A DNA stretch of 64,000 nucleotides from Rhizorhabdus dicambivorans (GTDB lineage: Bacteria > Pseudomonadota > Alphaproteobacteria > Sphingomonadales > Sphingomonadaceae). Within the stretch, counting starts at the first letter, position 1. Every line of letters starts with the position of its first letter. The DNA lies in assembly GCF_002355275.1 (NCBI RefSeq), contig NZ_CP023449.1, positions 2,334,001 to 2,398,000 on the forward strand. Direction: 5' to 3'. Shown one piece after another: positions 38,911 to 45,456 of the stretch. A model generated the notes under the pieces. The model had not been told where the DNA came from. It saw only the letters and a program-made list of their open reading frames with translations, and did no database searches. Both the position numbers and the translations under genes were made by a program.

Positions 38911-38937
38911 GTCGCCCCGGCGGAGGCCGGGGGCGAC
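38911..38937. repeat. Single hairpin arm of repeat family R1 after aspS
   Basis: GTCGCCCCGGCGGAGGCCGG-GGGCGAC forms a compact hairpin eight bases after the aspS stop. It is one arm of the R1 repeat and may act as the aspS terminator or RNA end-stabiliser. Confidence 0.65.
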
Positions 38938-39061
38938 GAGTATGTCGCAGCCTGTGACCCGTCCCATAGCAGGACGGTCCCGAAACTATTTACCAACTCC
39001 CGCGCTTATAGGATGCTTGCCCAGGGTTTATGGGGAGCGTTCCGGCCGGGGAGTTGTGTGC

Positions 39062-39847
39062 GTGGCGATCGATCTCGACGATTACGAGAAAGGCGAGAAG
39101 TTCGACGGCGACTATGACGCCGCGCTGGTCGACGTGCAGACGCGCCTGTCGCGGCTGCATGTCGCGCATGTCGTCTGCCAGCAGCGCAGCATGATCCTGT
39201 TCGAGGGTTGGGACGCGGCGGGGAAGGGGGGCGCGATCCAGCGGCTCACGACCGGCTGGGACCCGCGCCATTTCCATGTCTGGCCCATCGCCGCGCCGAC
39301 CGACGAGGAGCGCGAGCAGCATTTCCTCTGGCGTTTCTGGCAGAAAATCCCGCGCAAGGGCCGGATCGCGATCTTCGACCGCACCTGGTATGGCCGGGTC
39401 CTCGTCGAGCGGGTCGAAGCCTATGCCAGCGAGCGCGAATGGCGCCGCGCCTATGACGAGATCAACGAGTTCGAGGCGCAGCAGCAGACCGATGGGGTCA
39501 ACATCGTCAAACTGTTCCTCCACGTTACGCAGAAGGAACAGGACGAACGACTGGCCGCGCGGCTGGAGCACCCGTGGAAACGTTGGAAGGTCACGCCCGA
39601 AGACTTCCGCAACCGCGCCCGGCGGGATGATTACCTTGCCGCGATCAAGGACATGTTCCGGGAGACCGACACGCGCTGGGCGCCGTGGAAGGTGATCGAC
39701 GGCAACGACAAGAAGGCGGCGCGCATCGCCGCACTGACCCACATCGCCGATGCGCTCGAACGCTGCGTTCCGGTGGATGCGCCCGAACTTGACCCCGATT
39801 TCGAACGCTATGCCCGCGCCCAGCTCGGCCTGTCGAAGAAGCCGTAG
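39062..39847 (+). CDS. ppk2: Polyphosphate kinase 2 family protein
   Basis: 261 residues from GTG 39062, with GGGGAG 9-14 bases upstream; ATG 38942 would add 40 residues lying over the promoter region and lacks conservation. P-loop kinase: Walker A GWDAAGKGG (49-57), Walker B FDRTWYGR (105-112) with the lid region between, and FLHVTQKEQDERLAARLEHPWKRWKV. It is a one-domain PPK2 that transfers phosphate between polyphosphate and nucleotides; the direction and class (ADP or AMP) cannot be assigned securely. Two kinases and a phosphatase for polyphosphate lie within 8.5 kb. Confidence 0.92.
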   Translation: MAIDLDDYEKGEKFDGDYDAALVDVQTRLSRLHVAHVVCQQRSMILFEGWDAAGKGGAIQRLTTGWDPRHFHVWPIAAPTDEEREQHFLWRFWQKIPRKGRIAIFDRTWYGRVLVERVEAYASEREWRRAYDEINEFEAQQQTDGVNIVKLFLHVTQKEQDERLAARLEHPWKRWKVTPEDFRNRARRDDYLAAIKDMFRETDTRWAPWKVIDGNDKKAARIAALTHIADALERCVPVDAPELDPDFERYARAQLGLSKKP

Positions 39848-39977
39848 GAACAGGCCCGGACTCCCCCTTGCGGATGTTACGCCTTTGTTGCAGCATCCGC
39901 GCCGCGGCCCAAGGCCGGCCGCTGCGGCCTTGTGTCGCGTGCCGTGGCTAGAGACATAACAGGTAGGGGATGATCGC

Positions 39978-40250
39978 ATGAATAAACAGGAGCTTATCGG
40001 CACCGTCGCCGAAGCGACCGGCATGACCAAGAATGATGCTTCCAAGGCGGTGGAAGCGGTGTTCGATTCGATCACGGGACAGCTCAAGAAGGGTGACGAG
40101 GTGCGTCTCGTCGGCTTCGGCACTTTTTCGGTCAGCAAGCGCAAGGCGTCCACCGGCCGCAATCCGCGTACGGGCGAGCCGATGAAGATCAGCGCGTCGA
40201 GCCAGCCCAAGTTCAAGCCCGGCAAGGGCCTCAAGGACGCCGTCAACTAA
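39978..40250 (+). CDS. hup: HU family DNA-binding protein
   Basis: 90 residues. [33 protein letters not shown] and [41 protein letters not shown] are the HU-beta signature, including the DNA-intercalating arm. It is a dimeric nucleoid protein. AGGGGAT lies about seven bases before the ATG. Monocistronic: an inverted repeat GCGGATG/CATCCGC (39870-39900) lies in the upstream gap and a strong terminator follows. Confidence 0.97.
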   Translation: [90 protein letters not shown]

Positions 40251-40293
40251 ACGGGGTACACGCCCGGTTCTGGCAGCCGGGTGACGGGGGGGC

Positions 40294-40333
40294 AAGGCCG
40301 CCGCGCCTTGAGGCGCGTGCGGCCTTCGCTTTT
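40294..40333 (+). terminator. Rho-independent terminator of hup
   Basis: A long GC stem, AAGGCCGC-GCGCCT (from 40294) against AGGCGCG-GCGGCCTT (to 40326) around a tight TGA loop, followed by CGCTTTT. It lies 44 bp after the HU stop. The 125 bp from here to the tRNA shows nothing else that I recognise. Confidence 0.85.
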
Positions 40334-40458
40334 CGGTCATCCGCCCGCGCTTTGCGGGATGCCGATGCGTCCCGTCGTTTTCCGCCTTTACAGCTCGAAA
40401 GTCCCGCCCTATCCGCTCAGCCATCCCCGGGGTCCGCCCCGCCGGACAACGGCAGCGT

Positions 40459-40533
40459 GGGCGCATAGCTCAGCGGTAGAGCACACCCTTCACACGGGTG
40501 GGGTCGCAGGTTCAATCCCTGCTGCGCCCACCA
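40459..40533 (+). tRNA. tRNA-Val (anticodon CAC)
   Basis: Acceptor GGGCGCA pairs perfectly with TGCGCCC; D-arm GCTC-AGCGGTA-GAGC; anticodon stem CACCC/GGGTG with loop TTCACAC giving anticodon CAC (reads GUG valine codons, frequent in this GC-rich genome); T-arm GCAGG-TTCAATC-CCTGC. The discriminator A is followed by an encoded CCA (40531-40533). It stands alone between hup and a phosphotransferase gene. No integrated element abuts its 3' end. Confidence 0.97.
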
Positions 40534-40619
40534 CGCTGCCGGTTCCTCCTCATCCCTGCTTCGTCGCCGCCCTGGACTCGGGCCTGTCATCCGGTGCGTT
40601 TGAGTGCCGGAGGATATGC

Positions 40620-41426
40620 TCAGATCGCGTGACCCTGTCCCCGCAGCTCCATCACCAGGGCGTCGCGATCGATGCGGCTTTCGGGATGCAGCGCGGCGAT
40701 CGCCATCGGCAGCCGCCAGGCATCGATCGCTTCCTCGCTCATGCCGGTCGCCTCGCAATAGCGGCGGAGATAGAGGTTGGCGGCGGCATTCCTGAAGCGG
40801 CGTAGCCAGGGAAAGCGGCGCATCATACCACCCAGGCCGCCGAAGCGGAGCAGCAGCTCGGTGCGGGCGACATCGCCTGCCGGATCGCCGCGGCTTCCGT
40901 TGGACCAGTCGATCGCGGCGATCCCCTCATCGGTGAGGATCGCATTCTGGGGGTGGAAGTCGCCATGGCAGAGCCGGTCGCCTTCGGGGATCGCGTAGAG
41001 CCGGTCGAGTGCCAGCCGGCGCATATCCTCGCCGACCTCGGCGTGAAGGATGCGGACGTGGACGATGATGTGCTGGGCATGGTCCAGCCCGGCACCACTG
41101 CAACGGTGCATCCGTGCATGATAGGCGGCGAAGCGACCGAGCAGGGACCGCGAGCGAAAGGGGCGCAGCAGCAGATCGCGAAGCAGCGGCGTGCCCGCCA
41201 GTTCCTCGAAGATGATGCCCAGCCGGCCTTTATGCTCCCGCTTGCCGAGCGCGCGGGCGACGCGCAGGCCTTGCCGCTGGGCGTGGCGCACGCCGTCATG
41301 CTCGCGCTCGATGACGCCCGGATCGAGCCCTTCCCGGTACAGTTTGAGCACGCGCCCGCCGGCCAGCCGGAACACTTCGGCGCTGCAGCCGCTGCCGATC
41401 AGGGCGAGATAGTGCGGTACGCTCAT
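40620..41426 (-). CDS. APH/choline-kinase-like phosphotransferase
   Basis: 268 residues with a protein-kinase-like fold: a glycine-containing strand IGSGCSAEVFRL, invariant Lys in GRVLKLYR, the catalytic Brenner motif LCHGDFHPQN and the metal-binding IDWSN (DFG equivalent, with Asp). The family includes aminoglycoside and small-molecule phosphotransferases; nothing points to antibiotic resistance and the substrate is unknown. Neighbouring genes give no functional hint. It is divergent from a 55-aa membrane protein across 131 bp. Confidence 0.85.
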   Translation of the reverse strand: MSVPHYLALIGSGCSAEVFRLAGGRVLKLYREGLDPGVIEREHDGVRHAQRQGLRVARALGKREHKGRLGIIFEELAGTPLLRDLLLRPFRSRSLLGRFAAYHARMHRCSGAGLDHAQHIIVHVRILHAEVGEDMRRLALDRLYAIPEGDRLCHGDFHPQNAILTDEGIAAIDWSNGSRGDPAGDVARTELLLRFGGLGGMMRRFPWLRRFRNAAANLYLRRYCEATGMSEEAIDAWRLPMAIAALHPESRIDRDALVMELRGQGHAI

Positions 41427-41445
41427 CGATTTGTGTCTCTAAACA

Positions 41446-41482
41446 GCAACATAACGCAAGTCCTTACGCAGCTGCAACATAA
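41446..41482. repeat. Direct repeat GCAACATAA in a divergent promoter region
   Basis: GCAACATAA occurs at 41446-41454 and again at 41474-41482 on the plus strand, 28 bp apart (nearly three helical turns), between the divergent phosphotransferase and small membrane protein. A TTGACA hexamer follows at 41496-41501, but no good -10 hexamer lies at the right distance. Possible tandem binding site of a regulator. Confidence 0.35.
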
Positions 41483-41557
41483 ACGGGACAGGGCGTTGAC
41501 AGGTTGCGGTGTGCCGGTCCATCGGCACAACTCTCGACAAGCCGCTATGGACGCACG

Positions 41558-41725
41558 ATGAACGGACCCGCCGCGCTGACCCTGTCCCTGCTGATGCTGG
41601 CAGGCCTGCTGCTGGGCGGTGGCGGGGTATGGATGATGGTATCCAGGCGCGACTATAAGCGCGGCTGGCTGATGATCATCGCCGGCACGGTCATGTTTGC
41701 CAATGTCGCGATCTGGACGATGTAG
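41558..41725 (+). CDS. Small two-helix membrane protein, function unknown
   Basis: 55 residues: MNGPAALTLSLLMLAGLLLG leads a first helix, a short basic turn (SRRDYKRGW) comes next, then a second helix (LMIIAGTVMFANVAIWTM). The hairpin topology with a positively charged loop suggests both termini are periplasmic. The ATG was chosen as the first giving this clean topology. No family recognised. Probably monocistronic; the downstream hydrolase gene converges on it. Confidence 0.7.
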   Translation: MNGPAALTLSLLMLAGLLLGGGGVWMMVSRRDYKRGWLMIIAGTVMFANVAIWTM

Positions 41726-41767
41726 GGCCTGACCCCCTCCCCTTGGACGGGGAGAGGGCCGGGAATA

Positions 41768-42415
41768 TCAGCGGTCGCCCGAGAGGCGCATGTCCAGATA
41801 ATCGTCCACCGACTTCATCAGCTCCGGCATCTCGTCCGCGAAGAAATGGTTCGCGCCGGGAATGGTATCGTGGTGGATGGTGATGTGGCGCTGGGTGCGC
41901 AGTTTGTCGACCAGCTTCTGGACGGCGCCCGGGGTAACGACCTCGTCGCTGTCACCCTGGATGATGATGCCTGACGAAGGGCAGGGCGCCAGGAACGTGA
42001 AGTCGTACATGTTGGCGGGCGGGGCGATCGAGATGAAGCCCTTGATCTCGGGCCGCCGCATCAGCAGCTGCATGCCGATCCAGGCGCCGAAGCTGAAGCC
42101 GGCGATCCAGGTGGTCTGCGCCTCCGGGTGGATCGACTGCACCCAGTCGAGCGCCGAGGCGGCGTCGCTCAGCTCGCCGATACCGTTGTCGAAGGTGCCC
42201 TGGCTTTTGCCGACGCCGCGGAAGTTGAAGCGAAGAGTCGCGAAACCGCGGCGCACGAAGGTCTGGTAGAGCGACTGGACGATGCGGTTGTTCATCGTGC
42301 CGCCGCCCTGCGGGTGCGGGTGGAGGATCATCGCGACGGGCGCGCGCGGGCGCGGGCCCGGATTGAAGCGACCTTCGAGGCGGCCTTCGGGGCCGGGGAA
42401 AATGACTTCGGGCAT
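41768..42415 (-). CDS. Alpha/beta hydrolase (COG2945 type)
   Basis: 216 residues from ATG 42415, with AAGGAT five bases upstream; ATG 42433 is also open. The fold is visible: HPHPQGGGTMNN (oxyanion region typical of COG2945), FRGVGKSQG, nucleophile elbow GFSFGAW (Ser108) and C-terminal GANHFF with the catalytic His. The acid is likely Asp in QGDSDEVV. It is a cytoplasmic esterase or lipase-like enzyme of unknown substrate. It is divergent from the first cysteine desulfurase; the 110 bp between starts carries both promoters. Confidence 0.9.
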   Translation of the reverse strand: MPEVIFPGPEGRLEGRFNPGPRPRAPVAMILHPHPQGGGTMNNRIVQSLYQTFVRRGFATLRFNFRGVGKSQGTFDNGIGELSDAASALDWVQSIHPEAQTTWIAGFSFGAWIGMQLLMRRPEIKGFISIAPPANMYDFTFLAPCPSSGIIIQGDSDEVVTPGAVQKLVDKLRTQRHITIHHDTIPGANHFFADEMPELMKSVDDYLDMRLSGDR

Positions 42416-42525
42416 CGATATCCTTCGGGACATGGTAAGCCGGGCGCACCGGATGGCGCGCCGCCGATCGAAGGCCTATATAGAAAGCCGCGCCGCCCGC
42501 GCAATCAAATGGAGCATGACCGCGC

Positions 42526-43581
42526 TTGGCTATCCCCCGACTCTATCTCGATCATGCCGCGACCACCCCGCTTCTCCCCGCCGCCCGAGCCGCCATGGCG
42601 GAGGGGCTGGAGCGTTGGGCCAATCCCTCCTCGCCCCATGCCGAGGGCCGCGCCGCCCGCGCCGCGCTGGAGGATGCGCGTGCGCGGATAGCGAGGGCGC
42701 TGGGCGCAACGGGCACGATCCTCTTCACCAGCGGTGCCACCGAGGCGCTCGAGATCGCGCTGCGGCGGGGCAGGGGCGAGCGGTCGCTGGTTTCGGCGGT
42801 CGAGCATGACGCGGTTCGCCGCGCCGCGCCCGCTGCCGGGCGCCTGCCGGTGTCGGCGGACGGCATCGTTCAGCCGGGCCCGCTGAAGGCGGGAACGCTG
42901 GTCGCGATCCAGGCTGTGAACAACGAGACCGGCGTGATCCAGCCGCTGGGCGAACTCGGCGTCGTGGTTCGCGAAGCTGGTGGACTGCTGTTGGCCGATT
43001 GCGCCCAGAGCGCCGGCAAGATGCCGCTGCCGGACGCGGATTTCATCGGTATTTCCGCACACAAGCTGGGCGGCCCACCCGGCATCGGCGCGCTGATCGT
43101 CCGGGATCTTACCACGCTCGAACCGAGTGGCGGGCAGGAGCAGGGCTATCGCGGCGGCACCGAGAATCTGCCGGCCGTCCTCGGCTTTGCCGTCGCGGCA
43201 GAGGCCGATGCCGCGTGGCTCGACCGTGCGCGCATCCTGCGCGCCCGGCTCGATGCCGCGATCCGCGAGAATGGCGGCGCGATCGTCGCCGACGGCGCCG
43301 AGCGGCTACCGACCATCGCCAGCTACCGGATGCCCGGCGTCGCCGCTACCGGCCAGTTGATCCGCTTCGATCTGGCCGGCATCGCCGTGTCGGCGGGAAG
43401 CGCCTGTTCGTCGGGAAGCCTCAAGCCCAGCCATGTGCTGGCGGCGATGGGCTGGAGCGAGGGCGACGCGCGCGAGGTGATCAGGGTCAGCTTCGGTCGT
43501 GACACCAATGAAGCTGATATCGACCGTTTCATCAGCGAGTGGCGTGCGATCGCTGAGTCCGCCAGGGCCCGTGCGGCGTGA
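42526..43581 (+). CDS. Cysteine desulfurase family protein (first of two)
   Basis: 351 residues from TTG 42526; the ATG at 42516 is out of frame and no ATG precedes the conserved start IPRLYLDHAATTPL. PLP-dependent class V aminotransferase fold: His94 (EHDAV), cofactor Lys180 (SAHKLGGPPG) and catalytic Cys294 in SAGSACSSGS. It removes sulfur from cysteine as persulfide, for Fe-S or other sulfur chemistry. Length is shorter than IscS (about 400). Its stop overlaps the GTG start of a second desulfurase. A 2Fe-2S ferredoxin completes the unit. No iscU, sufB or thiI is in the window. Confidence 0.9.
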   Translation: MAIPRLYLDHAATTPLLPAARAAMAEGLERWANPSSPHAEGRAARAALEDARARIARALGATGTILFTSGATEALEIALRRGRGERSLVSAVEHDAVRRAAPAAGRLPVSADGIVQPGPLKAGTLVAIQAVNNETGVIQPLGELGVVVREAGGLLLADCAQSAGKMPLPDADFIGISAHKLGGPPGIGALIVRDLTTLEPSGGQEQGYRGGTENLPAVLGFAVAAEADAAWLDRARILRARLDAAIRENGGAIVADGAERLPTIASYRMPGVAATGQLIRFDLAGIAVSAGSACSSGSLKPSHVLAAMGWSEGDAREVIRVSFGRDTNEADIDRFISEWRAIAESARARAA

Positions 43582-44837
43582 TCTATCTCGACTATCAGGC
43601 GACCACGCCGCTCGCGCCCGAGGCACGCGAAGCCATGCTGCCCTGGCTGGGCGACAAGTTCGGCAATCCGCATTCGCCGCACCGCATGGGTCGCGAGGCG
43701 GCGGCGGCGGTCGAGGTGGCGCGCGGCCAGGTGATGTCCGCTTTGCTCCCTCCTTTGGTTTCCGATCAGCCTCATGTCGAAGTAATGGAAGAACTAGAGG
43801 CGTCATATCCCGGGCACCTGGATCATCTTGAAGATCGGGAAACATCGCCTTGGATAACGGGCCGCTCCCCGTGGGATGCCACCGTGGATTCCGGGCGACT
43901 CTTTTTCACGAGCGGCGCAACCGAGGCTCTGAATTGGGCGATAAAGGGCACGTTTGAAAGGGCCGAGCCCCATCGGCGCAGGATCGTTACCGTAGCAACC
44001 GAGCATGCAGCGGTTCTGGATACGATCTCGTCGCTTGCAAGATATGGTGCAGAGATCGTCGTGCTACCGGTCGACAAGGCGGGGTGTATCGATCCTCACC
44101 ATGCCCAAGAGGCAATCGACGAACGAACAGCCTTAGTCGCGATGATGTATGTGAATAATGAAATCGGCACCCTGCAACATATCGGTTTGCTTCGTATAAG
44201 TGAGCGCGCGCGGGCCGTAGGAGCGCCTGTGATATGCGATGCTGTTCAGGCGTTTGGAAAGATGGACGTTCCGGTCAGTTTCTGTGACCTGATAGCGATT
44301 TCCGCGCACAAGATGCATGGTCCAAAAGGTGTTGGGGCCTTGTGGGTTCGTTACGGACATGAACCGAACGCGATCTTGCATGGTGGCGGCCAAGAGGGGG
44401 GATTGCGCTCGGGTACACTAAGCCCAGCACTTTGCGCGGGTTTCGGAGCGGCGGCCGCACTCGCGAGGCATCATGACAGCGGGCAGAGAATTTTTGAGCT
44501 TTTCCAAGAAGTTCGGGACCGTTTTCGTGACGATGGTTGGCGCATCAATGGTGCGCGTGGGGCGCGCTGGTATGGGAATCTGAGCTTCCGGAAGAGCGGC
44601 ATCAATGCGGCCCGCCTGATTTCCGATGTGCGCGGAGTGGCCTTCTCAGCAGGCTCGGCCTGTGCCAGCGGATCGGGCCGGCCAAGCCATGTTCTGAAAG
44701 CCATAGGGCTTACCGATGATGAAGCTCGATCGACCATTCGGCTTGGTTTTGGGCGCTATACGACCGGAGACGAACTTCACAGAGCCGTGACGATGATCCT
44801 CGACGCAGCCGCCAGACAGCGTATGTGGGCGGCATGA
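43578..44837 (+). CDS. Cysteine desulfurase family protein (second of two), apparently chimeric
   Basis: 419 residues from GTG 43578, overlapping the upstream stop. His143 (TEHAAVL), cofactor Lys245 (SAHKMHGPKG) and Cys362 (SAGSACASGSG) are present, so it should be active. It is odd in two ways. Up to about 43738 it has the window's GC-rich codon use (about 67% G+C by my count at 43621-43680), but from there to near the stop it is much less GC-rich (about 47% at 44101-44160). Also, residues about 54-104 contain about 43 residues more than the usual spacing before LFFTSGATEAL. The frame is intact. Ferredoxin composition downstream returns to normal. In-frame replacement by related foreign DNA is my inference. 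Confidence 0.88.
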   Translation: MIYLDYQATTPLAPEAREAMLPWLGDKFGNPHSPHRMGREAAAAVEVARGQVMSALLPPLVSDQPHVEVMEELEASYPGHLDHLEDRETSPWITGRSPWDATVDSGRLFFTSGATEALNWAIKGTFERAEPHRRRIVTVATEHAAVLDTISSLARYGAEIVVLPVDKAGCIDPHHAQEAIDERTALVAMMYVNNEIGTLQHIGLLRISERARAVGAPVICDAVQAFGKMDVPVSFCDLIAISAHKMHGPKGVGALWVRYGHEPNAILHGGGQEGGLRSGTLSPALCAGFGAAAALARHHDSGQRIFELFQEVRDRFRDDGWRINGARGARWYGNLSFRKSGINAARLISDVRGVAFSAGSACASGSGRPSHVLKAIGLTDDEARSTIRLGFGRYTTGDELHRAVTMILDAAARQRMWAA

Positions 44838-45169
44838 CCAGGGTCGTCTTCCTTTCCGCCGACGGCGAGCATCGCAGCGAGACCGAGGCCGCGCCGGGCC
44901 AGCGGTTGCTGGAGGTGGCGCAGGCCGACGGTCAGCCACTGGAAGGCACCTGCGAGGGGCAGATGGCCTGCTCGACCTGCCACGTCATCGTCGACGCCGC
45001 CGATTTCGCCAAGCTGGCCCCCGCCTCCGAGATGGAAGAGGACCTGCTCGACCTCGCCAGTCATGTGACGCGCTATTCCCGGCTTGCCTGCCAGATACAT
45101 CTGGCCGACACGCTCGACAGCCTGACGGTGCGGATGCCGGCGGGCGCGCGGAACATGCAGGGGCGGTGA
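44834..45169 (+). CDS. fdx: 2Fe-2S ferredoxin (adrenodoxin/Fdx type)
   Basis: 111 residues from ATG 44834, overlapping the desulfurase stop. Cluster ligands are Cys40, Cys46, Cys49 (GTCEGQMACSTCH) and Cys86 (RLACQIH), the C-x5-C-x2-C...C pattern of the isc/adrenodoxin class. It probably supplies electrons for cluster assembly or for reducing the persulfide. The adjacency to two desulfurases supports a sulfur-transfer or Fe-S role. Base composition is GC-rich again, unlike the gene just before. Confidence 0.94.
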   Translation: MTRVVFLSADGEHRSETEAAPGQRLLEVAQADGQPLEGTCEGQMACSTCHVIVDAADFAKLAPASEMEEDLLDLASHVTRYSRLACQIHLADTLDSLTVRMPAGARNMQGR

Positions 45170-45175
45170 TCCATA

Positions 45176-45269
45176 GCGTCGCCCCCGGCGGAGGCCGGCG
45201 CTGCCACGGGGTTCGGGCGCCACCTCGTCCCATAAACTCTGACGGCCCCGGCCTACGCCGGGGCGACGG
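45176..45269. repeat. Intergenic palindromic repeat, family R1 (copy c)
   Basis: 94 bp with arms GCGTCGCCCCCGGCGGAGGC and GGCCCCGGCCTACGCCGGGG, closely matching copies at 20925 and 28232. It fills the gap between the ferredoxin stop and the SRP RNA gene. Confidence 0.85.
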
Positions 45270-45315
45270 ATATCGCCACGGCTTGCATCCCCGCCGCGCT
45301 TCCCCCATATGCGCC

Positions 45316-45408
45316 GCGGGAGTCGGGCGGACGGTGCCGTCGCCAACCCGGTCAGGTCCGGAAGGAAGCAGCCGCAACGATTTCGTATCGGGTCGTTCGG
45401 CTCCCACC
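45316..45408 (+). ncRNA. ffs: Small signal recognition particle RNA (4.5S)
   Basis: The hallmark apical loop sequence GGTCAGGTCCGGAAGGAAGC is at about 45351-45370, with GCAGCC following. Flanking sequence GGGAGTCG pairs with CGGCTCCC to close one long hairpin. Length about 90-95 nt; the ends are approximate. The RNA binds Ffh to target ribosomes to the membrane. Its position just upstream of dnaX is common in Alphaproteobacteria. An R1 repeat lies just upstream. Confidence 0.93.
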
Positions 45409-45456
45409 TCTTAAATTGAAAAGGACAAGCGCGGCCTCTCTGGCTAAGCTCCCGTC

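Noticed and set aside
40459-40533. tRNA-Val as a genomic island insertion site
   Set aside because: No integrase or repeated tRNA 3' end is found on either side; flanking genes are core-like.
42526-45169. Tandem desulfurases as a nif or phosphorothioate DNA-modification (dnd) cluster
   Set aside because: No nif, dndB-E or restriction genes are nearby; the ferredoxin suggests general sulfur or Fe-S chemistry.
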